Source: Eriocheir sinensis (lineage: Eukaryota > Arthropoda > Malacostraca > Decapoda > Varunidae). From it: a DNA stretch of 64,000 bases. Shown in pieces: positions 32,201 through 36,545 of this stretch; positions within the stretch are counted from its first letter, which is position 1; each line of letters opens with the position of its first letter. The position numbers and the translations under genes are program-made. The notes under the pieces were generated by a model. That model worked only from the letters and a program-made list of their open reading frames with translations, did no database searches and was not told where the DNA came from. The stretch is from assembly GCF_024679095.1 (NCBI RefSeq), contig NC_066562.1, forward strand, positions 4,046,632 to 4,110,631, given 5' to 3'.

Positions 32201-32291
32201 CACCTCTTGCCCCCCGTCACCCTCCACGGAGCGATCCTACTGCACCCGCGCCCCCTGCCCCCCGCCCCCCTCACCCATCGCCTCAGACTAG
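472..32291 (+). CDS. arr: LRP5/6 (arrow) Wnt co-receptor, 21-exon gene, 5' end outside window
   Basis: Single-pass receptor that, in known animals, binds Wnt beside Frizzled and recruits Axin/GSK3 through its cytoplasmic tail to stabilise beta-catenin. The 21 exons listed below all have GT/AG borders and compatible phases; together they give 4740 nt (1579 residues plus stop). Residues are numbered from the first codon in the window. The order is: propeller 1 without its first blade (1-190), EGF1 (about 202-243), propeller 2 (245-495), EGF2 (506-545), propeller 3 (548-805), EGF3 (815-855), propeller 4 (857-1118), EGF4 (1123-1160), LDLR-A repeats (about 1165-1290, the last degenerate), membrane segment (about 1300-1321) and a proline-rich tail of about 258 residues. 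The domain order and the tail motifs identify LRP5/6 rather than other LDLR-family members; human LRP6 has 1613 residues, so about 90 N-terminal residues are missing at left. I cannot separate an LRP5-like from an LRP6-like origin; arthropods normally have one such gene. Confidence 0.96.
729..2903. repeat. 36-bp minisatellite, about 60 copies
   Basis: Unit ctgtcaaaacctcttcagtc + tctccaatacccagca, with 35- and 33-bp variants lacking one c or tc. It fills most of intron 1. Because 36 is a multiple of three it stays open in several frames ([12 protein letters not shown]), but it has no start, domain or conservation suggesting a protein. Each unit contains a cctcttcag acceptor-like string. Confidence 0.95.
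2990..3200 (+). CDS. arr: LRP5/6 exon 2 (propeller 1)
   Basis: Acceptor caccccag, donor gtaagg. It completes the split Gly codon of exon 1 and encodes two blades (LMFWTDWG with [11 protein letters not shown], then WPNGLTID and VIYWADAK). It ends on a codon boundary at RSRKE. Degraded copies of this exon end and its donor recur in the following intron. Confidence 0.95.
3201..3966. repeat. Polypurine (GA/GGA)-rich intron tract
   Basis: Almost pure A/G on the + strand, built of units of about 124 bases early on that contain copies of the exon 2 end (see findings), then simple gga/gaa repeats up to 3966. Confidence 0.85.
4129..4239 (+). CDS. arr: LRP5/6 exon 3 (propeller 1)
   Basis: Acceptor tcctacag, donor gtaagt, 37 whole codons. 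It encodes [22 protein letters not shown], the last YWTD blade of propeller 1, in which HPFALT is characteristic of LRP5/6. The 6.2-kb intron that follows holds two antisense genes. Confidence 0.95.
4385..4558. repeat. (GA)n and a 75-bp tandem duplication
   Basis: (GA)n, then two copies of a unit starting agatg(c)(a/g)cacataaaaacttgg and containing tttgtgac, ggaagaaaag, ending in a second (GA)n. Confidence 0.7.
4556..5160. repeat. Dispersed intronic repeat, copy 1, with LINE insertion
   Basis: Shares ttccatgacatt, gggacagcttatcaagtctt, a cttcctt tract, accataacaaagga and aggtttatttttattt with 8738-9095. The copy here is interrupted by LINE sequence at about 4797-5040. The duplicated pair flanks one nested gene copy. 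Confidence 0.65.
4797..5040 (-). mobile_element. LINE reverse-transcriptase C-terminal fragment
   Basis: Minus-strand reading gives [20 protein letters not shown] and [12 protein letters not shown], the characteristic C-terminal tail of CR1/Jockey-like RT proteins. Only the 3' end is present. Confidence 0.7.
5184..5385. mobile_element. Half copy of the foldback element family
   Basis: atttccatgggtagttta, gatagttgta, ggcttctgcaccatgaac correspond to one arm of the element at 30039-30656; diverged. Confidence 0.5.
5519..5925. repeat. (TTTA)n and polypyrimidine tract
   Basis: About 75 bases of (TTTA)n up to 5597, unrelated sequence, then a ttc-rich tract from 5705. No exon seen. Confidence 0.8.
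6140..6352 (+). mobile_element. LINE family A 3' tail with (TTTA)n/T tract
   Basis: aggagcataactagcgggc, a second aggagcagtgcttgtgg and tgcccttgagctgtttcc, tactgtagaaag: two nested or tandem copies of the tail seen at 46-131. Confidence 0.55.
6520..6695. repeat. 27-bp GGT-rich minisatellite
   Basis: About six units of agcggtggtggtggtgatgg + tggtggc. It abuts the start of homology between the two nested gene copies, and its minus strand reads as Thr/Ala repeats like the nested protein's stalk. Confidence 0.85.
6703..7695. repeat. Segmental tandem duplication, unit 1
   Basis: About 990 bases homologous to 9117-10100, covering the nested CDS, about 95 bases downstream of it and about 180 bases upstream. 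Confidence 0.9.
6799..7512 (-). CDS. Nested antisense gene, copy 1: small type I membrane protein of unknown function
   Basis: 237 residues, read from the ATG at 7512. The N-terminus ([19 protein letters not shown]) is a textbook signal peptide. An ectodomain of about 160 residues with six cysteines follows, then a Thr/Ala-rich stalk of mucin type ([16 protein letters not shown]), a membrane segment ([20 protein letters not shown]) and a tail of about 15 residues. I do not recognise the family. The gene lies in an LRP5/6 intron on the opposite strand and has a near-identical tandem copy at 9216-9932. A tttcag lies 30 bases upstream of the ATG, so a 5' intron is possible. The stop tga overlaps a donor-like cg|gtgagg, so the tail might continue in another exon. 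An in-frame ATG at 7623 would remove the signal peptide from the N-terminus and is less likely. The + strand also has a long open frame here, but the signal/TM layout favours the minus strand. Confidence 0.7.
   Translation of the reverse strand: MAGLLLPLLLLCWGHTATATPQAWWCAAHYHTLPTTQAPQDPAAPCYTTEDAVTLALPILLSLNNHCQVKSRRCGWDMNLRLRDDRGFQHGVVKVWWSQKLGGVVMLGTMTCCSSPIRNTSRATLQPDPVVHLQVEAAGPQVTLSLLKATGKATVMTLTFQDGLPSKVTASPYTRWGYPAANTTTTTAANTTTTPTTSHPLVLVITVLVAISVVVSVAMLVLVWCGWPGGVPAGATR
7700..7960 (-). mobile_element. tRNA-derived SINE
   Basis: On the minus strand the head reads ccggtagctcaatcggctag + agcgc (A box) and ggtggttcgagtcctgctc (B box) with a degenerate anticodon stem between. The body continues to about 7700 and includes gagtccaactcgtgatcagg, ccgtggtgaatt. 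The element abuts (GT)n on both sides. The acceptor stem does not pair fully, so it is not a working tRNA gene. Confidence 0.75.
7961..8735. repeat. (GT)n, CA/CCC-rich low-complexity tract and (GA)n
   Basis: (GT)n to 8004, then about 600 bases of cacccacc-like sequence and (GA)n at 8696-8735. No exon seen. Confidence 0.85.
8738..9095. repeat. Dispersed intronic repeat, copy 2
   Basis: Uninterrupted counterpart of 4556-5160; it ends 20 bases before the second nested-gene unit. Confidence 0.65.
9117..10100. repeat. Segmental tandem duplication, unit 2
   Basis: Second unit, same orientation. Near-perfect identity at the 3' half of the minus-strand gene and lower identity in its middle. Confidence 0.9.
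9216..9932 (-). CDS. Nested antisense gene, copy 2: paralogue of the small type I membrane protein
   Basis: 238 residues, same architecture as copy 1: signal peptide, six-cysteine ectodomain, Thr-rich stalk one residue longer, membrane segment and short tail. All cysteines are kept. Against copy 1 I count about 22 replacements; most fall between residues 64 and 125 (for example [10 protein letters not shown] becomes [10 protein letters not shown]), while the last 110 residues differ only by one Thr. Copy 2 lacks the five codons present in copy 1 between the upstream tttcag and the ATG. Both copies are free of frameshifts, which argues that the protein is made. Function unknown. Confidence 0.7.
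   Translation of the reverse strand: MAGLLLPLLLLCWGHTATASPQAWWCAAHYHTLPTTQAPQDPAAPCYTNEDAVTLALPILLSLKNHCQVKSRRCGWGMNLHLLDGTGLEQGVVKVRWSEKLGGVVMLGIVTCCNSSNLNTYRVTLQPDPVVHLQVEAAGPQVTLSLLKATGKATVMTLTFQDGLPSKVTASPYTRWGYPAANTTTTTTAANTTTTPTTSHPLVLVITVLVAISVVVSVAMLVLVWCGWPGGVPAGATR
10393..10606 (+). CDS. arr: LRP5/6 exon 4 (end of propeller 1, EGF1)
   Basis: Acceptor catttccag, donor gtgagt, phase 0 in and 1 out. It encodes the propeller-closing stretch ([11 protein letters not shown]) and EGF-like module 1: [14 protein letters not shown], then [10 protein letters not shown] and a final Cys, six cysteines in the usual spacing. [10 protein letters not shown] is shared with vertebrate LRP6. Confidence 0.96.
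10617..11214. repeat. Intron 4: T-rich, (CA)n and pyrimidine tract
   Basis: T/ATTT tract to 10682, (CA)n near 10841-10889, and pyrimidine-rich sequence with duplicated caatcaagtctcatctcccc. Confidence 0.8.
11215..11378 (+). CDS. arr: LRP5/6 exon 5 (start of propeller 2)
   Basis: Acceptor tctccccag, donor gtgagg. It encodes [18 protein letters not shown], almost identical to the opening of propeller 2 in LRP5/6, then HAIAVDYDP and FIYWTDDE. Confidence 0.97.
11640..12029. mobile_element. hAT-like non-autonomous element (degenerate)
   Basis: Left end caaaggtgtgggttcagagt, right end ccgacctccacacccctg, which inverted begins caggggtgtggagg. Flanks aacacagg and gacacatg match at six of eight bases, compatible with an 8-bp hAT target duplication. 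Interior is AT-rich with no transposase. Confidence 0.55.
12183..12275 (+). mobile_element. LINE family A 3' tail
   Basis: gagcagtgtataacaggc, T-rich, tgcccttgagctgcctcc, ttgccattaaaaaa; same tail as 46-131. Confidence 0.5.
12359..12532 (+). CDS. arr: LRP5/6 exon 6 (propeller 2)
   Basis: Acceptor cacacacag, donor gtgagg, 58 whole codons. It encodes [20 protein letters not shown] and [15 protein letters not shown]. The exon end (acatccaggaag) and donor are copied repeatedly in the next 500 bases. Confidence 0.96.
12533..13100. repeat. Tandem repeat containing copies of the exon 6 donor
   Basis: About six units of 75-120 bases, each with acatctaggaag|gtgagggt, tgatgggg and gggcagggagag. See findings. 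Confidence 0.85.
13426..13656 (+). CDS. arr: LRP5/6 exon 7 (propeller 2)
   Basis: Acceptor cacttccag, donor gtgagt, 77 whole codons. It encodes [38 protein letters not shown] and the variant blade motif IFWCDAK. Confidence 0.96.
14070..15065. mobile_element. Non-autonomous hAT transposon, 996 bp, perfect 8-bp TSD
   Basis: Ends cagagctggga and tcccagctctg are inverted repeats, flanked on both sides by gtgatgga (14062-14069 and 15066-15073). Many subterminal copies of ctaccgataccgat occur in both orientations. The core has TGACGTCA at 14341, CCAAT boxes at 14359 and 14388, and ttttggcggga at 14435. No transposase ORF is present. Confidence 0.85.
14341..14445. promoter_or_regulatory. Promoter-like block inside the hAT element
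   Basis: CRE palindrome, two ccaatca boxes and an E2F-like ttttggcggga lie within 105 bases, followed by a cytosine-rich segment. This layout is typical of a housekeeping promoter; activity is not shown by sequence alone. Confidence 0.4.
15584..15725 (+). CDS. arr: LRP5/6 exon 8 (propeller 2)
   Basis: Acceptor atccctacag, donor gtcagg. It encodes [30 protein letters not shown] and RRSIERVNK, diagnostic of the final blade of propeller 2. Two imperfect copies of its acceptor and first codons lie upstream, near 15373 and 15466. Confidence 0.96.
15780..16310. repeat. Polypyrimidine tract of intron 8
   Basis: Ttcc/cttt-rich with repeated tcatgttttct and accataccca(t)ccttcctcct segments. No exon seen before the exon 9 acceptor. 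Confidence 0.85.
16328..16495 (+). CDS. arr: LRP5/6 exon 9 (propeller 2 end, EGF2)
   Basis: Acceptor ttcttgcag, donor gtaagg, phase 1 in and 1 out. It encodes [12 protein letters not shown], as in LRP5/6, then EGF2: [14 protein letters not shown] and TCGCPIG. The last EGF2 cysteine is in exon 10. Confidence 0.97.
16545..18605. repeat. 20-23-bp polypurine minisatellite, about 95 copies
   Basis: Unit gaagaaatggggaggtagga(gg), about 2 kb, almost pure purine on the + strand. The long minus-strand open frames (up to 734 codons, SSLLPPHF repeats) are by-products of a stop-free pyrimidine sequence. Confidence 0.95.
18698..18839 (+). CDS. arr: LRP5/6 exon 10 (EGF2 end, propeller 3 start)
   Basis: Acceptor ttcccccag; donor gtatgt inside ggaggctat|gtatgt. 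It encodes [20 protein letters not shown] and [19 protein letters not shown]. The donor is set by phase: two bases AT join to G of exon 11 to give EAMAIDFDS. Confidence 0.95.
18840..19075. repeat. G-rich 33-bp tandem repeat after exon 10
   Basis: Three to four units of gggttgtagagggaatggag + gggaagat, then (GT)n-like sequence. Confidence 0.75.
19080..19385 (-). mobile_element. LINE reverse-transcriptase C-terminal fragment
   Basis: Minus strand reads [40 protein letters not shown] and FKEKLDNY, the end of a CR1/Jockey-type RT. The frame is intact over 80 codons; only the 3' end of the element is here. Confidence 0.75.
19545..19840. repeat. Tandem duplication of about 150 bp
   Basis: Two copies of tgttttccttcgctgt(a)aaaag, gttgtct(c)t, aatctgaccctgg, gactgacgcactacacctgt. 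Confidence 0.65.
19925..20100. repeat. Dispersed-repeat-like segment
   Basis: cacccagcagtgaatgggta, tcctgtctcctggggtctgt and ctctccggcatatgaccaca look like a conserved interspersed repeat, single copy in this window; class unknown. Confidence 0.4.
20138..20326 (+). CDS. arr: LRP5/6 exon 11 (propeller 3)
   Basis: Acceptor accaccacag, donor gtgagg. It encodes [36 protein letters not shown] and IYWADMGN, closely matching propeller 3 of LRP6. Confidence 0.97.
21096..21203 (+). CDS. arr: LRP5/6 exon 12 (propeller 3)
   Basis: Acceptor cacacgcag, donor gtgagt, which runs straight into a (GT)n tract. It encodes [34 protein letters not shown] and splits the Trp codon of YMYW. Confidence 0.95.
21638..21827 (+). 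CDS. arr: LRP5/6 exon 13 (propeller 3)
   Basis: Acceptor ccctttag, donor gtgagg. It encodes [36 protein letters not shown] and [14 protein letters not shown]. The basic KPKIDRA segment usual at the first blade is replaced by EEQPSISYA. Confidence 0.95.
22411..22596 (+). mobile_element. piggyBac-like MITE, copy 1
   Basis: Begins ttaacccagtagctgcaggg and ends ctacctggttaa, imperfect inverted repeats bounded by TTAA. The interior has atcatgtttctta, aatatatatcaaagcatttg, tgatcagtttatgcatcacc. Confidence 0.7.
22783..23110. repeat. (GT)n and pyrimidine tract before exon 14
   Basis: About 72 bases of (GT)n, then ttctttc-rich sequence up to the exon 14 acceptor. Nothing else seen. Confidence 0.8.
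23135..23266 (+). CDS. arr: LRP5/6 exon 14 (propeller 3)
   Basis: Acceptor cattcacag, donor gtaagg, 44 whole codons. It encodes [20 protein letters not shown] followed by [19 protein letters not shown], the closing blade of propeller 3. Confidence 0.96.
23270..24215. repeat. Intron 14: G/GT-rich then pyrimidine-rich
   Basis: Poly-G and gtgggtgt runs to 23550, then T/C-rich with ctctcctacactctctctc repeats. No exon seen. Confidence 0.8.
24219..24414 (+). CDS. arr: LRP5/6 exon 15 (EGF3)
   Basis: Acceptor catccacag, donor gtgggt. It encodes [17 protein letters not shown], a signature of LRP5/6, then EGF3: [24 protein letters not shown] and RTC. The inter-cysteine loop is longer than in EGF2 (contains NATQN, a possible N-glycosylation site). 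Confidence 0.97.
24520..24945. repeat. Polypurine tract and (GT)n(GTCT)n
   Basis: ggaaggaag-type purine sequence followed by (GT)n and (GTCT)n ending at 24943. Confidence 0.8.
24992..25112 (-). mobile_element. LINE family A 3' tail
   Basis: Inverted orientation: ctcaagggcaac, A-rich, gcccgctaatcgctc, then aagagaggtcaatttcggga, shared with 57945-58415. Confidence 0.6.
25224..25561 (+). CDS. arr: LRP5/6 exon 16 (propeller 4)
   Basis: Acceptor ctcccaacag, donor gtgagg, 112 codons plus a completed Arg. It encodes [55 protein letters not shown] and [10 protein letters not shown], matching propeller 4, whose YWTD motifs are naturally degenerate in LRP5/6. Confidence 0.97.
25575..26100. repeat. 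Pyrimidine-rich intron 16
   Basis: T/C-rich, tcttttct-like sequence; no exon seen until the exon 17 acceptor. Confidence 0.8.
26148..26403 (+). CDS. arr: LRP5/6 exon 17 (propeller 4)
   Basis: Acceptor ctcctcacag, donor gtgggt. It encodes [56 protein letters not shown] and KRIETATL. The blade motif LLFFINM has lost the YWTD consensus. Confidence 0.95.
26520..26740. repeat. 64-bp repeat with (GA)n, three copies
   Basis: Units of (GA)n plus aggcaaatgagtttatcagg + ttcattgttggtgtgt in tandem, the last shortened. Confidence 0.85.
26894..27096 (+). CDS. arr: LRP5/6 exon 18 (end of propeller 4)
   Basis: Acceptor ccttccccag, donor gtatgc. It encodes [20 protein letters not shown] then [20 protein letters not shown] and [10 protein letters not shown], comparable to the LSDIHAV element that closes the last LRP6 propeller. 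Confidence 0.95.
27110..27600. repeat. C/T-rich tandem-like tract of intron 18
   Basis: Several imperfect units of about 125-170 bases with cattacaccccacacaccc, tcaccccatgtctccact. No exon seen. Confidence 0.7.
27843..28058 (+). mobile_element. piggyBac-like MITE, copy 2, adjoining exon 19 acceptor
   Basis: ttaacccggtagctgtgggg to tgtactgggttaa, TTAA at both ends. It contains two copies of the internal aatttggcccgtcgc unit. Its right end is 21 bases from the first base of exon 19. Confidence 0.75.
28080..28279 (+). CDS. arr: LRP5/6 exon 19 (EGF4, first LDLR-A repeat)
   Basis: Acceptor tcccccccag, donor gtgagt. It encodes EGF4 ([28 protein letters not shown]; here NGSEC replaces the usual NGGC) and the first half of LDLR-A 1 ([20 protein letters not shown]). 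A MITE ends about 20 bases upstream of the acceptor. Confidence 0.95.
28562..28668 (+). CDS. arr: LRP5/6 exon 20 (LDLR-A repeats 1-2)
   Basis: Acceptor ttccccacag, donor gtgagt. It encodes [16 protein letters not shown], an intact calcium-binding end of LDLR-A 1, then the start of LDLR-A 2 ([14 protein letters not shown]). Confidence 0.95.
28680..28940. repeat. (GT)n with duplicated 100-bp segment
   Basis: gaagaaagaatggaaggggagcag-like unit and aaataaaagaaaaatgagag occur twice, each bordered by (GT)n. Confidence 0.75.
29870..29985 (-). mobile_element. LINE family A 3' tail
   Basis: aggagacagtgcaagggtgt, A-rich, aaaagcccgctcctt in inverted orientation; diverged copy of the tail. Confidence 0.5.
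30039..30656. mobile_element. Foldback (long inverted repeat) element
   Basis: Ends ggtcggtattatgagac and gtcttataataccaacc are inverted repeats, and the arms continue inward (gaagaagggtcatactacca against tggtagtttggcccttcttc; ccataaaactactcctggaa against ttccatgggtagttttatg). The left arm is partly duplicated in tandem. No ORF. Confidence 0.75.
30657..31218. other. End of intron 20, no gene seen
   Basis: ggga repeat near 30732, (GTT)n at 30835-30851, AT-rich sequence with (AAT)n at 31030-31060, then GC-rich sequence leading into the exon 21 acceptor. Confidence 0.6.
31219..32291 (+). CDS. arr: LRP5/6 exon 21 (LDLR-A, membrane segment, cytoplasmic tail, stop)
   Basis: Acceptor gccgctgcag; terminal coding exon, stop tag at 32289. 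It encodes the end of LDLR-A 2 ([17 protein letters not shown]), a degenerate third repeat (CGAGQVLC to LTLC), a hydrophobic segment from 31452 ([20 protein letters not shown]) and a basic stop-transfer YYRRRP. The tail has TGASSSSSS, then motifs [42 protein letters not shown] and PPPPSP at the very C-terminus. In LRP6 these are GSK3/CK1 phosphorylation sites that bind Axin. The exon is very GC-rich, unlike its flanks. Confidence 0.97.
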
Positions 32292-32524
32292 CCAGCCAGC
32301 CCCCCCCTCCCCTCACCCATGGCCCCCCCACCCATACCCCCACCCCTGCCCTGCATCTCCCCACCCATACCCCCACCCCTGCCCTGCATCTGCCTCAAGT
32401 CATCCCCCCACTCATCACACCTCACCCCCCCATACCCCACCCATTAGGACACCTCACACCACCACCACTACCACCACCCTCATAACCACTTCTGCTGCTG
32501 TTACTACTTCTATAACTCCTTAAC

Positions 32525-32585
<61 letters not shown>

Positions 32586-33470
32586 GTTATTGCTATTATT
32601 GTTGTTATCTGATTTTAGTGTACTCAGTCCTACTTGGTCATCTGTCTGGCCTGACTTATACGGTTCCTGGATTGCCATTGTTATTTTGGCTGTCCATCAA
32701 TTACCAGTTCTACCTGTGATGTTTGTATTCTTAATTGTTATTCAGATATCCTCAGCCTTTTTCTGTTCTTTCATTTGGGGCGTGAGCATCATGATTTTGA
32801 GAACAGATAAAGGGTGAAGATATATCATTGGCTATTAAGAACAAGAAATAGACTTGGGCAGATCATAAACAGATTGAAAACCAAAGTAGGAGGATGACAA
32901 CCCAGGAATTTTTGGTGAGGTCAGGCAAAGGAGGAGGTGGAGAAATGAAAGCATATCATTTCCCGGAGCAGGATGAAGTACACTAACATCATCAGACAGA
33001 CGGAAGTGGTTATTTCCTCACACACTAAGAGCTTATAACAACGTTTTTTCCTTGCTTTTTAATAGTATTTTTGTATCATAACCCCCTCTGCCCTGTCCTT
33101 TTATAACACACACCTTTTGTGTCATCAGTCGCCAGAGTAAGGCTTTACATGCATACACACGGGCATACACATAGTTCAATCAATCAGTAGGGGCATACGC
33201 TGGGGGTGCGTCGCCTTACCCACCCTACGGCACCAACCTCGGGGATCAGTGAGGCAGTCAGAGATCCCTTGAGGCCCGGACTGTTCCCGGAGTCCACACG
33301 CAGAGTCTCTGAATGTTAACCCCGGGCCTGGTTGACGTATATATTCAGTATGCATTATATATATTCAATATGCATATATACATATACATAAAAGTATATA
33401 TTATAGTCTATTATAAAGAGTACAAAACTGTTCTTAATGCTGATAATGATGATGATGATGATGTGTCACT
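32292..33470 (+). other. LRP5/6 3' UTR, length unknown
   Basis: C-rich cacccataccccc duplicated at 32330 and 32360, (TTA)n at 32526-32585, then ordinary AT-rich sequence. I see no convincing AATAAA close to the stop. A short repeat (ggcatacgctgggggtgcgt, 33193) recurs at 56128. Confidence 0.5.
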
Positions 33471-33519
33471 GTTGTTTACATGTTTTTATAATGACTTAAC
33501 ACCTGTACCCCCTCACCTG

Positions 33520-33835
33520 CCTCTTCCCCCACCCCTCCTTTTTTTACAATATCCTTCACCTTTCCCTCCTCCTTCTTTCCTTCCATAGTCCCTCCTCCCT
33601 TTCTTTCCCTCCAATATCCTTCCCCTTTCCCTCCTCCTCCTTTACTTCCCTCACCTACCTTACCTGCCTTTCTTCCCCCTTCCCTCATCCAAAACCCATC
33701 GTTCCTCCTCCTTTCCTTTCCCTCCAATATCCTTCCCCTTTTCCTCCTCCTCCTTTACTTCCCTCACCCACCTGCCCTCCTTTCCTTTCCCTCCAATATC
33801 CTTCCCCTTTTCCTCCTCCTCCTCTCCCTCCCCTT
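33520..33835. repeat. Pyrimidine tandem repeat
   Basis: Units with ccctccaatatccttcccct, ttcctcctcctcctttactt, repeated about four times. Confidence 0.75.
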
Positions 33836-34029
33836 AGTTCACTGATAAACACACACACACAGGGTTGCCATCACTCAGTCCTCCACTACCTCACCCCCCC
33901 ACTCCCCTCCCTTCTGTCACCCTTCCACCTCCCTCACTCCACTTCTCTATCACCTCCACCATTATGTACAGTGAGGGACAAAAGTCGTGTCTTGAAACGT
34001 GAAAACCCAAGGCAATGAGCGAACTGCCT

Positions 34030-34470
34030 GCTGCACACAACTTTCTACTCTAGCTCATCCCTATGCTATCCAAATCCCCTATGCAAGAGTTAACCAGTAT
34101 CTTCATTCTTTCATCCATTTTGCCGGTAAACTCTGAAATGGCCTCCCTTCCTCTGTATCTCCTCCTGCCTACGATTTGAATTCCGGAATTGATCTCTCTT
34201 GTGGCCAGTCTTTTCTGTTTGGTTTTATAGACTATCCAAATCCCTTCTGCAAGAGTAAACCAGTATCTTCATTCTTTCATCCATCTTGCTGGTAAACTGA
34301 AATGGCCTCCCTTCCTCTGTATCTCCTCCTGCCTATGACTTGAACTCTGGAATTGATCTCTCTTTTGGCCAGTCTTTTCTGCTTGGTTTTATAGAAGTGC
34401 CGAGTTTTTTGTTTTCCTTTTTGTATTTGTTCCTGAGCTCCTTCCTCTACTGTAAGAAAAAATGTGGCAA
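34030..34470 (+). mobile_element. LINE family A 3' end with internal duplication
   Basis: ctcatccctatgctatccaa, ccctatgcaagagttaacca correspond to the RT C-terminus coded at 57945-58415, followed by the family A tail (gttcctgagctccttcct, tactgtaagaaaaa). A segment of about 177 bases is duplicated (about 34063-34235 and 34237-34410). Confidence 0.65.
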
Positions 34471-34579
34471 GTCGTCTGTCAGTGGTAGAATGGAATTGAG
34501 TTATCATCTGTCCCTTATCTTTGTTAATTTCAGAGATATGACCACATGATTAGCCGGTTCTCTTAAGCCCGTATTTTTA

Positions 34580-34785
34580 ATTGTATCGGCACGTCAGTTC
34601 ATCTGATTGAAAAGCCTCGTAGAAGTTTTTGGAATTTCCATGGACTGTTTTTTGACATTGGTGATAGTTTTATGCGGCTTCTCTGCCATGAACGGGAAAA
34701 TCACCCACGAGAACCTGGTTAATCTTCTCGGTGGCCGTGGGAAATGGTTATAGTGGGAGCCAGAGACATTTAGGAGTATGGACGT
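34580..34785. mobile_element. Half copy of the foldback element family
   Basis: gaatttccatggactgtttt, gatagttttatgcggcttct resemble one arm of 30039-30656 and the copy at 5184-5385. Confidence 0.45.
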
Positions 34786-35221
34786 TAGGTTTTCACTATT
34801 TCATGACACAACTTTTGTTCCTCATTGTACACCCTGCCTGACCCTTCCACTGACCACCTCTCTCACTCCACCTCTTCACCCTGCCACCCCCACCCACCCA
34901 CAACCTCACCCACCAACCACTAAACACTTGAAAATGAGTCTGCTTGGAGTGTTTTCAAACTTCTCTTTCTCGTATTTTTTTAGTGTTTCCAAAATGTTGC
35001 GATAAATGTGTTGGAGCTTAATTTTTGCTTGTGCTTTTTGGAGATTTTTTTTTAATCTTTTTTTAAAGTTTTTGTGATTGTGATTATGAAAGATGTGATC
35101 CTCGGTATTTGACAACTTAATATAACTTTGAGGTTTGCGAAGAAAGTCAAAACTAAATTTAAACTAAAATAGAATCAGATCTCGAATTAGTGGAATTTAA
35201 CTTATTGGGTCCAGTGTAGTG

Positions 35222-35582
35222 GAATGCTGATATTTTCCACTTTTTCGGTCTTTCGTTAATATCTGTCTCGCTACTCCTGGTTGTAATGGTAGTTAATGTA
35301 ATGACAGTAACAATGCTGATATTTTCCACTTTTTCAGTCTTTCGTTAATATCTGTCTCGCTACTCCTGGTTGTAATGGTAGTTAATGTAATGACAGTAAC
35401 AATGCTGATATTTTCCACTTTTTCGGTCATTCGTTAATATCTGTCTTGCTACTCCTGGTTGTAATGGTAGTTAATGTAATGACAGTAACAATGCTGATAT
35501 TTTCCACTTTTTCAGTCATTCGTTAATATCTGTCTCGCTACTCCTGGTTGTAATGGTAGTTAATGTAATGACAGTAACAAGG
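35222..35582. repeat. 89-bp tandem repeat, four copies
   Basis: Unit aatgctgatattttccactt + tttcgtt, ctcgctactcctggttgtaa, gtaatgacagtaac; very similar copies. Confidence 0.9.
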
Positions 35583-35742
35583 CTCAGTGTAGCAGGACAA
35601 ATTATTCTAATATTTCACATTTGCTAACCTTAGACAGCAGCAGTATTTGAAGAGTGGCTCCCCCAAAATGAATCGTCCATATATAGTCATTACCAACCTT
35701 AGGACCGTAGCATAAATATAGTCACGCCGCATAAGAGATGTT

Positions 35743-36069
35743 TTAACCCGGTACCAGCGACGGGCCAAATTTGTGGCTTTACCGCGTACCAGCGATGGGC
35801 CAAATTTGTGGCTTTACCGCGTACCAGCGACGGGCCAAATTTGTGGCTTTACCGCGTACCAGCGACGGGCCAAATTTGTGGCTTTACCACGTACCAGCGA
35901 CGGACCAAATTTTTACCATGATTTAAACTCCCAAAAATAGATGATACATAGACTGATCACAAATGCTTTGATATATATTATGAAGTGGTTTGCATGAGTG
36001 ATGAATTTTTCTCATTAATTTGCTTAGAGGGGCCTATAAGAAACATGATCCCCAAAGCTACCGGGTTAA
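35743..36069 (-). mobile_element. piggyBac-like MITE, copy 3, with expanded internal repeat
   Basis: TTAA-bounded, ttaacccggtaccagcgacg to ctaccgggttaa. It carries four to five tandem copies of a 35-bp unit (gtaccagcgacgggccaaat + ttgtggctttaccgc) at one end. Confidence 0.8.
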
Positions 36070-36294
36070 GTATCATCTATATAGAGATTCAACCACAATC
36101 TGGAAGTGTTGTTATATTTCTGCCATACAAAACTGACTGACTGAATTTTGGACCGTTTGTAAATAGTTTCACCGTCATCTAAGGGTTAATGTTTGTCTTG
36201 CTAATGGTTTTAATGTCGCTGATGTAATAATAGTAAAAGAAAGGCTCCAGGCAGACTCATGTTAGAAGTGTTGGCAGCATTTGGCATGTTAACA

Positions 36295-36545
36295 CACCCA
36301 CCTAACCTAGCACCCAAGTCAACCCCAACCAAGCAACCTAGCAACCAAATTAACCCCAACCAAGCAACCTAGCACCCAGATGAGCCCTAACCAAGCAACC
36401 TAGCACCCAGATGAACACAACCCAGCAACCTAGCAACCAGATCAACCCAATCCAGCAACCTAGCACCCAGATGAACACAACCCAGCAACCTAGCAACCAG
36501 ATCAACCCAACCCAGCAACCTAGCACCCATGTCAACCCAACCCAA
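36295..36545. repeat. 30-bp tandem repeat
   Basis: About eight units of cccagcaacctagcacccag + atgaacacaa and variants. Confidence 0.85.

Noticed and set aside
35222..35582. CRISPR-like array (four regular repeats)
   Set aside because: Units are contiguous with no spacers and the genome is eukaryotic.
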